Shown: positions 39,212 through 48,301 of the stretch, piece after piece
How positions within the stretch are numbered: the first letter of the stretch is position 1
Layout of the letters: the number at the start of each line of letters is the position of its first letter
Assembly (NCBI RefSeq): GCF_003046295.1
Contig: NZ_PZZN01000002.1
Location: 62,001 to 126,000, forward strand
From: Sphingomonas aerolata
GTDB taxonomy: Bacteria > Pseudomonadota > Alphaproteobacteria > Sphingomonadales > Sphingomonadaceae
Length of the DNA stretch: 64,000 nucleotides
Reading direction: 5' to 3'
The notes under the pieces: generated by a model
Seen by the model: only the letters and a program-made list of their open reading frames with translations
Databases searched by the model: none
Told to the model about the DNA's origin: nothing
Translations under genes and position numbers: made by a program

Positions 39212-41338
39212 GTGACTGATACCGCGTTGGACCTTACGGCCTGCGATCGGGAGCCCATACACATTCCTGGCGCGATCCAGCCGCACGGGCTGTTGCTCGT
39301 CGCCGATGCGGAAAGCCTGCGCGTCGTTGCGGGCGCGGGCGATATCGAGACGCGGCTGACCCCCGACTGGCTGGGCGCGGACCTCGCGACGCTGATCGGC
39401 CAGGACGTCACCGCGCTGCTGGCGGAGCGGTCGGGGCGCGGGAGCATGATCGGCGCCGCGGTCGGCACGCTGGTCGCAGGTACCAGCGAGCAGTTCCACA
39501 TGGTCCTGCATGCGAGCGAGGAACACGTCCTCGTTGAGCTCGAACCCGCCACGACGGCGCCGTCGAGCGCTGCGACCGTGCTCGGCTGGCTCGATTCGAT
39601 GGCGACCGCGTTCGAGCGATCGGGCAATCTCCAGGCGCTGTGCGAGCAGGCGGCGGTCGCGTTCCGGACTCTGACCGGGTTCGACCGCGTCATGGTCTAT
39701 CGCTTTCTCGACGATGAATCCGGGCGCGTGATGGCGGAGGATCGTGATCCCGCGTTGCACAGCTTCCTCAACCATCATTTTCCTGCGACCGACATCCCGA
39801 AACAGGCGCGCGCGCTGTATGTCCGTAACCGGACGCGCGCGATCCCGCATGCGGTCTATACACCCGCGATCCTGCGCCCTGCTGGGTTCGAGAGGCTCGA
39901 TCTGAGCGACGTCGCGCTGCGCAGCGTGTCGCCGATCCATCTGCGCTACATGACCAACATGGGCGTCGCGGCGTCCGCGTCGATCTCGATCGTCAAGGAC
40001 GGGCTGTTGTGGGGGATGATCGCCTGCCACAGCATGACGCCGCGGACGCTGGCGCCCGATATCCGCGCGACCGCGAGCACGCTGGCGAGCAGCCTCGCCC
40101 GACAGATCCGCGCGAAGGAGGAGGCCGAGGGATACCGCGAACGCCTGCGGCTGCGGTCGGTGGAAGACGTCGTCGTGCTCAAGATGGCCACCGAGGGCAG
40201 CGCACAGCGGACCGCGGCGGCGGTCGGCGACGACCTGCGCCGGATGCTGGCGAGCGACGGCTTCGCGCTCGTCCAGCACGGCGCGGTGCAGCGCGACGGC
40301 CAGTGTCCGGACGACAGAGACGTACTGGACCTGGTCGAGTGGATCCGCAGCCGCGGGACAGGCGACATCGTTGCAACGCATGCGCTGTCGACGCTCTACC
40401 CGCCTGCGGAACGCTATCGGTCGACGGCGAGCGGGCTGCTTGCGATGCCGCTGATCGACGAGGGCGCGGTGCTGTTGTGGTTCCGCGCCGAGCGGATCAC
40501 CGAGATCGAATGGGCAGGCAATCCGCATAAGGCGACGTCGGGCGATCCCGCCGAACAGCTGACGCCGCGCACGTCGTTCGCGTCATGGACCGAAGAGGTG
40601 CGCGGCGAATCGCGGCGCTGGTCGCTTGAGGAGATCGAGGCCGGCTATCGGCTGCGTCGGATGTTCCACGACAGCTATGCGAGCAACCGGATGCGCGCGC
40701 TCAACCGCGAATTGCAGCGGACGCTGGCCGAAAAGGACGTGCTGATCGAGCAGAAGGACGTCCTGATGAAGGAGGTCAATCACCGTGTGCAGAACAGCCT
40801 GCAGATGGTCTCCGCGTTTCTCGCACTGCAGGCCAAGGCGGCGGGCGACGCCAACGTCACCGCGCATCTTGCCGAGGCGCAGGCACGGCTGTCTGCGGTC
40901 GCGCTGGTGCATCGGCGTCTGTACCGCGACGACCAGGTCCAGTCGGTCGACCTCGCGCGCTATCTCGAGGAACTGGCGGGCGACATGAAGGGGACGCTGG
41001 GCCAGGAGTGGGGCGCGCAGATGCGGCTCGACCTCGCGCCCGTGCTGATGCCGACCGACCGTGCGGTCAATGTCGGGCTGATCCTGACCGAGCTCGTCAT
41101 CAATGCGAGCAAATATGCCTATGGCGGGCAGCCCGGCCCGATCCTGATCGCGCTCGAGCAATATCGCAATCAGATCCGGCTGATCGTCGCGGACAAGGGC
41201 GTTGGTCAGACCGGCACGCGCGTCGGGTTCGGCAGCAGGATGATGAACGCGGTGGTCGGACGTCTGTCGGGATCGATCGCGCAGCAGGACAACATGCCCG
41301 GGCTACGCGTGATCATGACCGCCCCGATCGAGGATTGA
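39212..41338 (+). CDS. bphP: Bacteriophytochrome sensor kinase with HisKA_2/HWE-type kinase
   Basis: 708 residues starting at GTG 39212 (GGAAAGG about 12 bases upstream). PAS-GAF-PHY photosensory core: the biliverdin-binding Cys11 lies in TACDREPIHIPGAIQPHG, and the GAF chromophore motif is ATDIPKQARALYVRN with Asp194. The kinase domain has H-box KEVNHRVQNSLQMV (phospho-acceptor His524), N-box LTELVINASKYAYGG and a G-box DKGVGQTGTRVGFG, which is the HisKA_2/HWE family rather than classical HisKA. Red/far-red light would switch the kinase. It converges on bphO, the gene for its chromophore-forming enzyme, with the two stops 3 nt apart. No cognate response regulator is adjacent. Confidence 0.95.
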   Translation: MTDTALDLTACDREPIHIPGAIQPHGLLLVADAESLRVVAGAGDIETRLTPDWLGADLATLIGQDVTALLAERSGRGSMIGAAVGTLVAGTSEQFHMVLHASEEHVLVELEPATTAPSSAATVLGWLDSMATAFERSGNLQALCEQAAVAFRTLTGFDRVMVYRFLDDESGRVMAEDRDPALHSFLNHHFPATDIPKQARALYVRNRTRAIPHAVYTPAILRPAGFERLDLSDVALRSVSPIHLRYMTNMGVAASASISIVKDGLLWGMIACHSMTPRTLAPDIRATASTLASSLARQIRAKEEAEGYRERLRLRSVEDVVVLKMATEGSAQRTAAAVGDDLRRMLASDGFALVQHGAVQRDGQCPDDRDVLDLVEWIRSRGTGDIVATHALSTLYPPAERYRSTASGLLAMPLIDEGAVLLWFRAERITEIEWAGNPHKATSGDPAEQLTPRTSFASWTEEVRGESRRWSLEEIEAGYRLRRMFHDSYASNRMRALNRELQRTLAEKDVLIEQKDVLMKEVNHRVQNSLQMVSAFLALQAKAAGDANVTAHLAEAQARLSAVALVHRRLYRDDQVQSVDLARYLEELAGDMKGTLGQEWGAQMRLDLAPVLMPTDRAVNVGLILTELVINASKYAYGGQPGPILIALEQYRNQIRLIVADKGVGQTGTRVGFGSRMMNAVVGRLSGSIAQQDNMPGLRVIMTAPIED

Positions 41339-41341
41339 GGC

Positions 41342-41884
41342 TTAGCGCGCGGCGGCGGCGCGGCGGTACAGGTCGAAGGTCGCGCGCGCGCCGGTGATCG
41401 CCTCGTCGATCCACGTGTCTGTTCCAGCGAGTGTCGCGGCGCGGTCGAGTGCACCGAGCAGCTCGCGCCATTCGCCCGACAGATGCCGCGCGCCGAGATA
41501 GGTGGTCGGCAGCCCGTCGGGCACGGTGCGCGCAAGCATGATGCCGCCGAGCCGCGACCCCTCCACGACATAGAGCGCGCCCCAGGCGGCGGCTTCGCCC
41601 GCGGGCAGCGCGAAGGGCAGCGGTGGCGGCATCGTCTTGCCCAACGCCGCGAGGTCGGCGGCGAGGAGGGGCGTGCGGGCGCGGAAGTGGGGCAGGCCCG
41701 GGACGGCGGCGAGCGCGTCCTCGGCTGCAGGAAGCGCGAGCGCGTGCGCATGGAGGAACGCACGATAGCTGTCGGGCGCGGCGAGGTCGAAGTCGCCATA
41801 GGCGGTGTCGACGCGGTCGTGATCGCCGCCGGTCGCGCCGCGCAGCGCGGCGACAATCGAACGTGGCGGGTCGTTCAGCAGCAT
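41342..41884 (-). CDS. bphO: Biliverdin-producing heme oxygenase BphO
   Basis: 180 residues of the HugZ/HO-1-type heme oxygenase family. The proximal heme ligand is His22 (GATGGDHDRVD), and the distal helix has WGALYVVEGSRLGGIMLAR, the hallmark segment of bacterial biliverdin-forming heme oxygenases. It opens heme to biliverdin IXa, CO and iron, and biliverdin is the chromophore of the convergent BphP. The start codon lies inside the last codons of ybdD (10-nt overlap), so it is coupled to the cstA-ybdD transcript rather than to bphP. The overlap is discussed in the findings. Confidence 0.92.
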   Translation of the reverse strand: MLLNDPPRSIVAALRGATGGDHDRVDTAYGDFDLAAPDSYRAFLHAHALALPAAEDALAAVPGLPHFRARTPLLAADLAALGKTMPPPLPFALPAGEAAAWGALYVVEGSRLGGIMLARTVPDGLPTTYLGARHLSGEWRELLGALDRAATLAGTDTWIDEAITGARATFDLYRRAAAAR

Positions 41885-42072
41885 CGGCCACCGCCCTTGC
41901 CGCCGTAGCGCGCCTGTTCGCGGTCACGGAAGAACGCCGCGGGATCCATCGCCGCATGGCCGGGGTGATGCTCGGCCATGTGCTGCAGATAGGCGGCGTA
42001 GGAGGGCTGGCCGACCATCATCAGCGCGGTCTCCCGCGCGCGTGCCAGCAGATGCCGGATGCGCGGCGTCAT
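41875..42072 (-). CDS. ybdD: YbdD/YjiX family small protein
   Basis: 65 residues. Members are found right after carbon-starvation transporters (cstA-ybdD and btsT-yjiX in E. coli). The conserved pattern is present: MMVGQPSYAAYLQHMAEHHPG and FFRDREQARYGGKGGGRCC, ending with paired cysteines. The start overlaps the cstA stop by 4 nt (ATGA), and the stop overlaps the heme oxygenase start by 10 nt, so three genes are translationally chained. The function is not established; it presumably assists or regulates CstA. Confidence 0.9.
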   Translation of the reverse strand: MTPRIRHLLARARETALMMVGQPSYAAYLQHMAEHHPGHAAMDPAAFFRDREQARYGGKGGGRCC

Positions 42073-44123
42073 TCGGCCGGGACCAGCATGGGCGGAACTT
42101 CGGTCACGGTCGGGCGATCGACCTTCAGCGCTGCGCGGCAGCTGCGGATGCCGAAGGCGAGGATCGAGACGACGACGCCGAGGAACAGCGCGATCAGCGC
42201 GGCATCGATTCGGTCGTTGAAGATGATCCGCTGCATCTCCGCCATCGTCTTGGCGGGCGCCAGGATCTCGCCGCGCGCTGCAGCGTCCGCGAACTTGGAC
42301 GCATGCGCGAGGAAGCCGACCTTCGGATCGCTCGAGAACAGCTTCAGCAGCCCCGCGGTGATCGTGCACAGGCACAGCCATGCGGCGGGCAGGATCGTCA
42401 CCCAGGCATAACGCTGGCGCTTCATCCGGAACAGCACGACCGTGGCCAGGATCAGCGCGACCGCGGCGAGCATCTGGTTCGAGATGCCAAATAGCGGCCA
42501 CAAAGTGTTCACCCCGCCGAGTGGATCGGTCACGCCCTGATAGAGGAAGAAACCCCAGGCGGTCACGCACAGCGCGGTCGCGACGATGCCCGGGCCGATC
42601 GCCGAGGCGTTGCGGAACGACGGCACCACGAGCCCGATCAGGTCCTGCAGCATGAAACGGCCGGCGCGCGTGCCGGCATCGACCGCGGTCAGGATGAACA
42701 GCGCCTCGAACAGAATCGCGAAGTGGTACCAGAACGCCTCCATCGCCTGACCACCGATCAGGTTGCTGAAGATCTCCGCCATCGCGACCGCGAGCGTCGG
42801 CGCGCCGCCGGTGCGGCTGATGATGGTGGTCTCACCGACATCACGTGCGGCCTGCGCCAGCGCCTCGGGCGTGATCGCAAAGCCCATATTGGTGACCGCG
42901 GCGGCCGCCGACGCTGCGTCGGTCCCGAGCACCGCGGCGGGGCTGTTCATCGCGAAATAGATGCCGGGATCGAGGATCGTCGCACCAACCAGCGCCATGA
43001 TCGCGACGAAGCTCTCCATCAGCATCGCGCCATAGCCGATAAAGGGCGCGTCACCCTCGCTGGCGATCAGCTTGGGCGTGGTGCCGCTGGCGATCAGCGC
43101 GTGGAAGCCCGAGACTGCACCACAGGCGATCGTGATGAACAGGAACGGGAACAGCCCGCCCGACCAGACCGGACCGCTGCCGTCGATGAACTTGGTGAGC
43201 GCGGGCATACGCAGCGGCGGTGCGACGACCGCGATGCCGATCGCCAGCGCGACGATCGCGCCAATCTTGAGGAAGGTCGACAGGTAATCGCGCGGCGCGA
43301 GCAGCAGCCAGACGGGCAGCACCGACGCGACCGCGCCATAGCCGACCATCAGGATGCACAGCTGGACCGGGGTCAGCGTGAAGACCGGGCCCCAGAAGGC
43401 GGATTCGGCGACCTGGCCGCCATAGACGATCGCGAGCAGCAGCCCGATGACGCCGAGGATCGAGACCTCGCCGATGCGCCCCGGACGGATCCAGCGCGTG
43501 TAGATCCCCATCGCGAAGGCAAGCGGGATCGTCGCCGCGACGGTGAACAGTCCCCAGGGGCTGCCCGCGAGCGCGCGCACGACGATCAGCGCGAGCACCG
43601 CGAGGATGATGACCATGATCGCAAAGGCACCGATCAGCGCGATCGTGCCCGCCACTGCGCCCATTTCCATGCGGATCAGCTCGCCGAGCGAGCGGCCGTC
43701 GCGGCGCATCGAGATGAACAGGATCATGAAGTCCTGCACCGCGCCCGCCAGCACGACGCCGGCGAGGATCCAGAGCGTGCCGGGGAGATAGCCCATCTGC
43801 GCCGCGAGCACCGGCCCGACCAGCGGTCCGGCGCCGGCGATCGCCGCGAAATGGTGGCCGAACAGGACGTTGCGGTCGGTTGCGACATAATCGAGCCCGT
43901 CCGCGCGGCGGATCGCCGGGGTCGGGCGCGTCGCATCGAGCTGCATGACGTTGCGCGCGATATAGCGGGCGTAGAAGCGATAGGCGATCAGGTTGACCGA
44001 GACCGATGCGGCGACGATCCACAGCGCGTTGACATGCTCGCCGCGCTGGAACGCGACCACCGCGAGCGCGCACGCCCCGAGCAGGCTCATCGCACCCCAG
44101 CCGATCTTTTCGCGTAACGTCAT
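42069..44123 (-). CDS. cstA: Carbon starvation protein CstA (pyruvate/peptide transporter family)
   Basis: 684 residues from ATG 44123 (GGGGAG seven bases upstream), about 16-18 membrane helices. Conserved parts are YIARNVMQLD, DYVATDRNVLFGHHFAAIAGAGPLVGPVLAAQMGYLPG, QDFMILFISMRRDGRSL and ALVGATILDPGIYFAMNSPAAVLG. E. coli relatives BtsT/YjiY and CstA import pyruvate by proton symport, and CstA was first linked to peptide use in starvation. Pyruvate kinase ends 85 nt upstream on the same strand. A 13-nt direct repeat sits in that gap. Confidence 0.95.
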   Translation of the reverse strand: MTLREKIGWGAMSLLGACALAVVAFQRGEHVNALWIVAASVSVNLIAYRFYARYIARNVMQLDATRPTPAIRRADGLDYVATDRNVLFGHHFAAIAGAGPLVGPVLAAQMGYLPGTLWILAGVVLAGAVQDFMILFISMRRDGRSLGELIRMEMGAVAGTIALIGAFAIMVIILAVLALIVVRALAGSPWGLFTVAATIPLAFAMGIYTRWIRPGRIGEVSILGVIGLLLAIVYGGQVAESAFWGPVFTLTPVQLCILMVGYGAVASVLPVWLLLAPRDYLSTFLKIGAIVALAIGIAVVAPPLRMPALTKFIDGSGPVWSGGLFPFLFITIACGAVSGFHALIASGTTPKLIASEGDAPFIGYGAMLMESFVAIMALVGATILDPGIYFAMNSPAAVLGTDAASAAAAVTNMGFAITPEALAQAARDVGETTIISRTGGAPTLAVAMAEIFSNLIGGQAMEAFWYHFAILFEALFILTAVDAGTRAGRFMLQDLIGLVVPSFRNASAIGPGIVATALCVTAWGFFLYQGVTDPLGGVNTLWPLFGISNQMLAAVALILATVVLFRMKRQRYAWVTILPAAWLCLCTITAGLLKLFSSDPKVGFLAHASKFADAAARGEILAPAKTMAEMQRIIFNDRIDAALIALFLGVVVSILAFGIRSCRAALKVDRPTVTEVPPMLVPAE

Positions 44124-44171
44124 GCGGTTGCTCCCCCGTCCGGTCCGTGTACCAGCCATCGCGGATTTGGC

Positions 44172-44204
44172 GGGGGAGCGCTAGGGGGGAGCGCTAGGGG
44201 GAGC
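44172..44204. repeat. Short tandem repeat between pyk and cstA
   Basis: A 13-nt unit (GGGGGAGCGCTAG) occurs twice exactly (44172-44184, 44185-44197) and is followed by a partial third copy. It lies in the 85-nt gap between the pyk stop and the cstA start, just 5' of the cstA leader. Confidence 0.75.
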
Positions 44205-44208
44205 CGCC

Positions 44209-45672
44209 TCAGACCTGCGAGTGGTGGCCCTTCAGCTCGTCGCCGACGATCCGCACGACATGCAGCACGTTGGTCGAGCCCGGCGTACGGAACGGCACGC
44301 CCGCGAGCACGATCACGCGGTCGCCCGCCTTCGCCATGCCGTGGCGCAGCGCCATGCGCTTCGACTTGGCGACCATGTCCTCGAACGACTCGACGTCGCG
44401 GGTGTGGACCGCATGCGTGCCCCACAACAGGCCGAGACGGCGCGCGGTGTCCTGGCTCGGCGTCAGCACCAGCAGCGGCACCGAGGGCCGCTCGCGCGCG
44501 ATCCGGCGCGCGGTCGAGCCCGAGGTGGTGAAGCAGATGATCGCGACCGCTGAAACCGTCGCGGCGATGTTCTTCGCCGCCTCGGCCAGCGCGTCGGCCG
44601 TCGTCGGATCGGGCTTCATCACGGTGAAGTGCATGCGGTCGCCGTGCTCCGGGTCCGCCTCGACCGACACGCCGATCGCGTCCATCATCGCGACCGATTC
44701 GACCGGCCATGCACCCGCGGCGCTTTCCGCCGAGAGCATGATCGCATCGGCACCGTCATAGACCGCGGTCGCGACGTCCGAGACCTCGGCGCGCGTCGGC
44801 GAGGGCGAGGTGATCATCGATTCGAGCATCTGAGTCGCGACCACGACCGGGCGGCCCATGCGGCGCGACACCTCGACGATGCGCTTCTGCAGCGGCGGCA
44901 CCGCCTGCGGGGGCATTTCGACACCAAGATCGCCGCGCGCGACCATCACGCCGTCGCACGCCTCGACGATCTCCTCGAGCCGCTCGATCGCGGCGGGCTT
45001 CTCGATCTTTGCGAGCAGCGCGGCCTTGCCGCCGATCAGCTTGCGTGCCTCCCACAGATCCTCGGGACGCTGTACGAACGACAGCGCGATCCAGTCGACG
45101 CCCTGGTCGACCGCGAAGTCGAGATCGCTGCGGTCCTTCTCGGTCAGCGCGGCCATCGGCAGCACGACGTCGGGGACGTTCAGCCCCTTGTTGTTCGACA
45201 GCGCACCGCCGACCTCGACGCGCGTCGTGATTTCGCGCGGGCTGTGCGAGACGACGCGCAGCACCAGCTTGCCGTCGTCGAGCAGCAGGCGCGCGCCCGG
45301 CTCGATCGCGGCGAAGATCTCGTCATGCGGCAGCTCGACGCGGGTCGCATCGCCCGGCGTCGTGTCGCGGTCGAGCACGAAGGTCGAGCCGGTTTCGAGC
45401 ACCGTGCGGCCGCCGTCGAACTTGCCGACGCGCAGCTTGGGACCCTGAAGATCGGCGAGGATCGTCGAGGGACGACGATATTGCTTCTCCAGCGCGCGAA
45501 TCGCCTGGATCACCGCGATCTTCGACTGCTGGTCGCCGTGGCTCATGTTGATGCGGAACGCGTCGGCGCCGGTGCGGAACAGCGTCGCGATCATCTCGGG
45601 CGTGCTGCTGGCAGGGCCTAGCGTCGCGAGGATGCGGACTTTGCGCGAGCGGGGTGCGATGGCCATGGTCAT
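44209..45672 (-). CDS. pyk: Pyruvate kinase
   Basis: 487 residues from ATG 45672 (AGGAAA eight bases upstream; an ATG two codons on is a possible alternative). Converts PEP and ADP to pyruvate and ATP. Landmarks: KVRILATLGPASSTPEMIATLFRTGADAFRINMSHG, LADLQGPKLRVGKF, AKIEKPAAIERLEEI with the catalytic Lys, MVARGDLGVEMPPQAVPPLQKRI and TSGSTARRIA near the C-terminus. Followed on the same strand by cstA and ybdD. A long in-frame extension upstream overlaps DUF1244 and is not coding. Confidence 0.97.
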   Translation of the reverse strand: MTMAIAPRSRKVRILATLGPASSTPEMIATLFRTGADAFRINMSHGDQQSKIAVIQAIRALEKQYRRPSTILADLQGPKLRVGKFDGGRTVLETGSTFVLDRDTTPGDATRVELPHDEIFAAIEPGARLLLDDGKLVLRVVSHSPREITTRVEVGGALSNNKGLNVPDVVLPMAALTEKDRSDLDFAVDQGVDWIALSFVQRPEDLWEARKLIGGKAALLAKIEKPAAIERLEEIVEACDGVMVARGDLGVEMPPQAVPPLQKRIVEVSRRMGRPVVVATQMLESMITSPSPTRAEVSDVATAVYDGADAIMLSAESAAGAWPVESVAMMDAIGVSVEADPEHGDRMHFTVMKPDPTTADALAEAAKNIAATVSAVAIICFTTSGSTARRIARERPSVPLLVLTPSQDTARRLGLLWGTHAVHTRDVESFEDMVAKSKRMALRHGMAKAGDRVIVLAGVPFRTPGSTNVLHVVRIVGDELKGHHSQV

Positions 45673-45752
45673 GCGTTGCGTTTCCTGGGGGAGGTCTTTG
45701 CCGCCACGGGCCTTAAACCCTATCTCGGTGGGATCAACTACGGAGCATACGA

Positions 45753-46061
45753 ATGAACCACGATAGCGACACGCTGGACACACTCGACGATGCCGTAGCG
45801 GCGCAGGCCTTTCGCCGGCTGATCCGCCACCTGCGCCACCGCGACGATGCGCAGAATATCGACCTGATGGGTCTGGCGGGATTCTGCCGCAACTGCCTGT
45901 CCGACTGGGTCGAGGAGGCCGGTGGTCTCGACAAGGATGCGGCACGCGAGGCTGTGTACGGCATGCCCTATTCGCAGTGGAAGGCGCAGCACCAAGGCGA
46001 CGCCACGCCCGAGCAGCTCGAGCGGATGAAGGCCAGCGTCGCCAAGAATGCGGTCGTCTGA
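45753..46061 (+). CDS. DUF1244 family protein
   Basis: 102 residues, a small conserved proteobacterial family (PF06844). The core is LIRHLRHRDDAQNIDLMGLAGFCRNCLSDWVEEA followed by DAAREAVYGMPYSQWKAQHQ. GFCRNCL with its two cysteines is the family mark and suggests metal binding; the function is not known. Soluble. It diverges from pyk across 80 nt and is followed by DUF2312 and DUF1294 genes on the same strand. Confidence 0.92.
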   Translation: MNHDSDTLDTLDDAVAAQAFRRLIRHLRHRDDAQNIDLMGLAGFCRNCLSDWVEEAGGLDKDAAREAVYGMPYSQWKAQHQGDATPEQLERMKASVAKNAVV

Positions 46062-46196
46062 CCCGGGGTCGCTTGAGCCGCGAACGGTTACCGCCTAGAC
46101 GCGGCGCCGCACTTGCAGCGGCGCGATTCATCGGCGGTCCTTGGACCCCGGTCGCCGCATGCGGGTCTGTGTTTCGAGCGAATGGGGACGAGTATC

Positions 46197-46463
46197 ATGA
46201 CGGACGAACGCCAACACGGCATGGGCGGCGGCGCGGTCGCAGCGGACGAACTGCGCCTGCTGATCGAGCGCGCCGAGCGTCTCGAAGAAGAGAAGAAGGG
46301 TATCGCGGACGACATCAAGGACGTGATGGCCGAGGCCAAGGGTCGTGGCTACGACCCCAAGGCGATCCGCAAGATCCTGTCGATCCGCAAGAAGAAGAAG
46401 GAAGAATATCAGGAGGAGGAGGCGATCCTCGAAGTGTACCTCCAGGCACTGGGGATGATCTGA
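46197..46463 (+). CDS. DUF2312 family protein (UPF0335)
   Basis: 88 residues, almost all helical and strongly charged: [48 protein letters not shown] is the signature of UPF0335/DUF2312, found mainly in alphaproteobacteria and some phages. It probably forms a coiled-coil dimer; proposed roles relate to DNA or recombination but are not proven. The ATG at 46197 has GGGGACGAG upstream; ATG 46182 is an in-frame alternative. Confidence 0.93.
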   Translation: MTDERQHGMGGGAVAADELRLLIERAERLEEEKKGIADDIKDVMAEAKGRGYDPKAIRKILSIRKKKKEEYQEEEAILEVYLQALGMI

Positions 46464-46552
46464 GGATCGGTCTCTGCGCGGTGTCTCCCTCGCGATGCGT
46501 CATCGACGCCGGGGTGGACGCCGCGTCAACGTCGACGCGGTACCGGTGAGCC

Positions 46553-46837
46553 ATGCTCGTATCGATCGCTGCGGCGTCATTTCTGTTTCTGTTGATCAAC
46601 GCGGTCACGGTCGCCGCGTTCGCGCTGGACAAGCGCCGATCGCGCGGCGGCGCATGGCGCATCCCCGAATCCCGTTTGCTCTGGTTCGCAGCGCTCGGTG
46701 GCAGCCCCGGCGCCTTCTGGGCGCGCCGTCGTTTTCGCCACAAGACCCGCAAGCAGCCGTTCGTCGGCCGGCTGCAGATGATCGCGATCGTGCAGATCGG
46801 CGTGGTCGCCGGACTGGTCTTCGCTTTCGCGTTCTAA
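46553..46837 (+). CDS. DUF1294 family membrane protein
   Basis: 94 residues with two membrane helices (INAVTVAAFALDKRRSR entering, and IVQIGVVAGLVFAFAF at the end) around a basic loop. Family signature: RIPESRLLWFAALGGSPGAFWARRRFRHKTRKQPFV. The function of DUF1294 proteins is not known. It stops flush against the stop of the convergent HerA-like gene (TAA next to TTA). Confidence 0.9.
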   Translation: MLVSIAAASFLFLLINAVTVAAFALDKRRSRGGAWRIPESRLLWFAALGGSPGAFWARRRFRHKTRKQPFVGRLQMIAIVQIGVVAGLVFAFAF

Positions 46838-48301
46838 TTAAGCCGCCTCTGCCGGCAGCGTCGTCCAGCCGAGTCCCGGGATCGTGATCGAGCGCTTGCC
46901 CGCCAGGTCTGTGCGGCAGACGATCAGGTTGCGGCTCTCGATATAGCCGATCAGGCGCTTCACCCGGCCAAGCGAGCTGGTGCCATAGGTCGCGGCGATG
47001 CGCGCGTCTGAGGGGCAGGGTTCGCCCTCGCGTGCGGCGCGTGCGACCAGCAGGAACGCGCCGAGCATGTCGTCGGGCAGCCCGCTGGCGACATCGAGCG
47101 CCGCGGTCCACGCCTCGTCGGTCATGTCGAAGATCCCGGCGCGTGCGCAGCTCAGCCGGCGGACGAAGCCCGGCAGATCGAGCGGGGGCTTGGCGAGGCC
47201 GCCCATCCGGCATCGCACCTGGAAATCCTGGAACAGCACCGAGGGCGGGCGCAGCATCGATTCGGGATCCTCGACGATCGCGCGGAACACGTCGGCATAG
47301 ACCGCCTCGACCTCGTCGTCGGTCTTCTCGGGCGGCGGGGGCGCGGCGGTGCGCGGCTCGGGCGGGCGGGCGATACCGTCGAGCAGTTCTTCCGCCGGCA
47401 CGCGCCGCGGCCGCGAATCGAAGAGCAGGCCGAGTTCGGGCGCGTCGACCACGGGCTCGGAGAGCAGGTCCTGCAGGTCCATCGGCGCGGCGCTGGGCAG
47501 CGGGGTCAGCTTGGGGCTGCCGCTGCGCGCCGAGGTGGCGACGTCGCCGATCTTCACGGTGATGGGGCGGCGCGAGACCGCGGGGCCGAGCGCCATGAAG
47601 GTGCCGCGCTGGAGGTCGCGGATCGCCTCCGCCTGACGCCGCTCCATGCCGAGTAGATCGGCGGCGCGTGCCATGTCGATGTCGAGGAAGGTGCGGCCCA
47701 TCAGGAAGTTCGACGCTTCCGCTGCGACGTTCTTCGCGAGCTTCGCCAGACGCTGGGTCGCGATCACGCCGGCGAGACCACGCTTGCGGCCGCGACACAT
47801 CAGGTTGGTCATCGCCGCGAGCGAGGCACGGCGTACCTCTTCGGACACTTCGCCGCCGGTGACGGGCGCGAACATCTGCGCTTCGTCGACGACCACGAGC
47901 ACCGGATACCAATGCTCGCGCGGGGCATCGAACAGCGCGGAGAGGAACGACGCGGCACAGCGCATCTGCCCTTCGACCTCGAGTCCCTCGAGGCTGAGCA
48001 CCGCGGACGTCCGGTGTTCGCGCAGGCGGGTGGCGATGCGCGCGATCTCGCGTTCGCTATAGTCGCCCGCCTCGATCACGACATGGCCATGCGGGCCCGC
48101 GAGCGTCACGAAATCGCCCTCGGGATCGATCACGATCTGCTGGACATGCCCCGCCGACCGTTCGAGCAGGCGGCGCAGCAGATGCGATTTTCCCGATCCC
48201 GAATTGCCCTGCACCAGCAGGCGCGTGGCGAGAAGTTCCTCCAGGTCGACGCCGACGGCCGTACCATTGCCGTCGGTGCCCATATTCACGCTAACCGTCA
48301 T
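46838..48301 (-). CDS. HerA-like ATP-binding protein (DUF87/FtsK-HerA ATPase)
   Basis: 487 residues from ATG 48301. RecA-fold ATPase with Walker A GNSGSGKS (residues 32-39), HVQQIVIDPEGDFVTL, Walker B LVVVDEAQMF and CRGRKRGLAGVIATQRLAKLAKNVAAEASNFLMGRTFLDIDM, typical of HerA/DUF87 helicase-like ATPases. The C-terminal half (from about residue 255) is Pro-rich, then helical with a winged-helix-like end (GRVKRLIGYIESRNLIVCRTD). HerA normally pairs with the nuclease NurA, but no NurA is nearby. It is probably a DNA-translocating ATPase of unknown purpose. It diverges from DUF1003 across 113 nt. Confidence 0.85.
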   Translation of the reverse strand: MTVSVNMGTDGNGTAVGVDLEELLATRLLVQGNSGSGKSHLLRRLLERSAGHVQQIVIDPEGDFVTLAGPHGHVVIEAGDYSEREIARIATRLREHRTSAVLSLEGLEVEGQMRCAASFLSALFDAPREHWYPVLVVVDEAQMFAPVTGGEVSEEVRRASLAAMTNLMCRGRKRGLAGVIATQRLAKLAKNVAAEASNFLMGRTFLDIDMARAADLLGMERRQAEAIRDLQRGTFMALGPAVSRRPITVKIGDVATSARSGSPKLTPLPSAAPMDLQDLLSEPVVDAPELGLLFDSRPRRVPAEELLDGIARPPEPRTAAPPPPEKTDDEVEAVYADVFRAIVEDPESMLRPPSVLFQDFQVRCRMGGLAKPPLDLPGFVRRLSCARAGIFDMTDEAWTAALDVASGLPDDMLGAFLLVARAAREGEPCPSDARIAATYGTSSLGRVKRLIGYIESRNLIVCRTDLAGKRSITIPGLGWTTLPAEAA

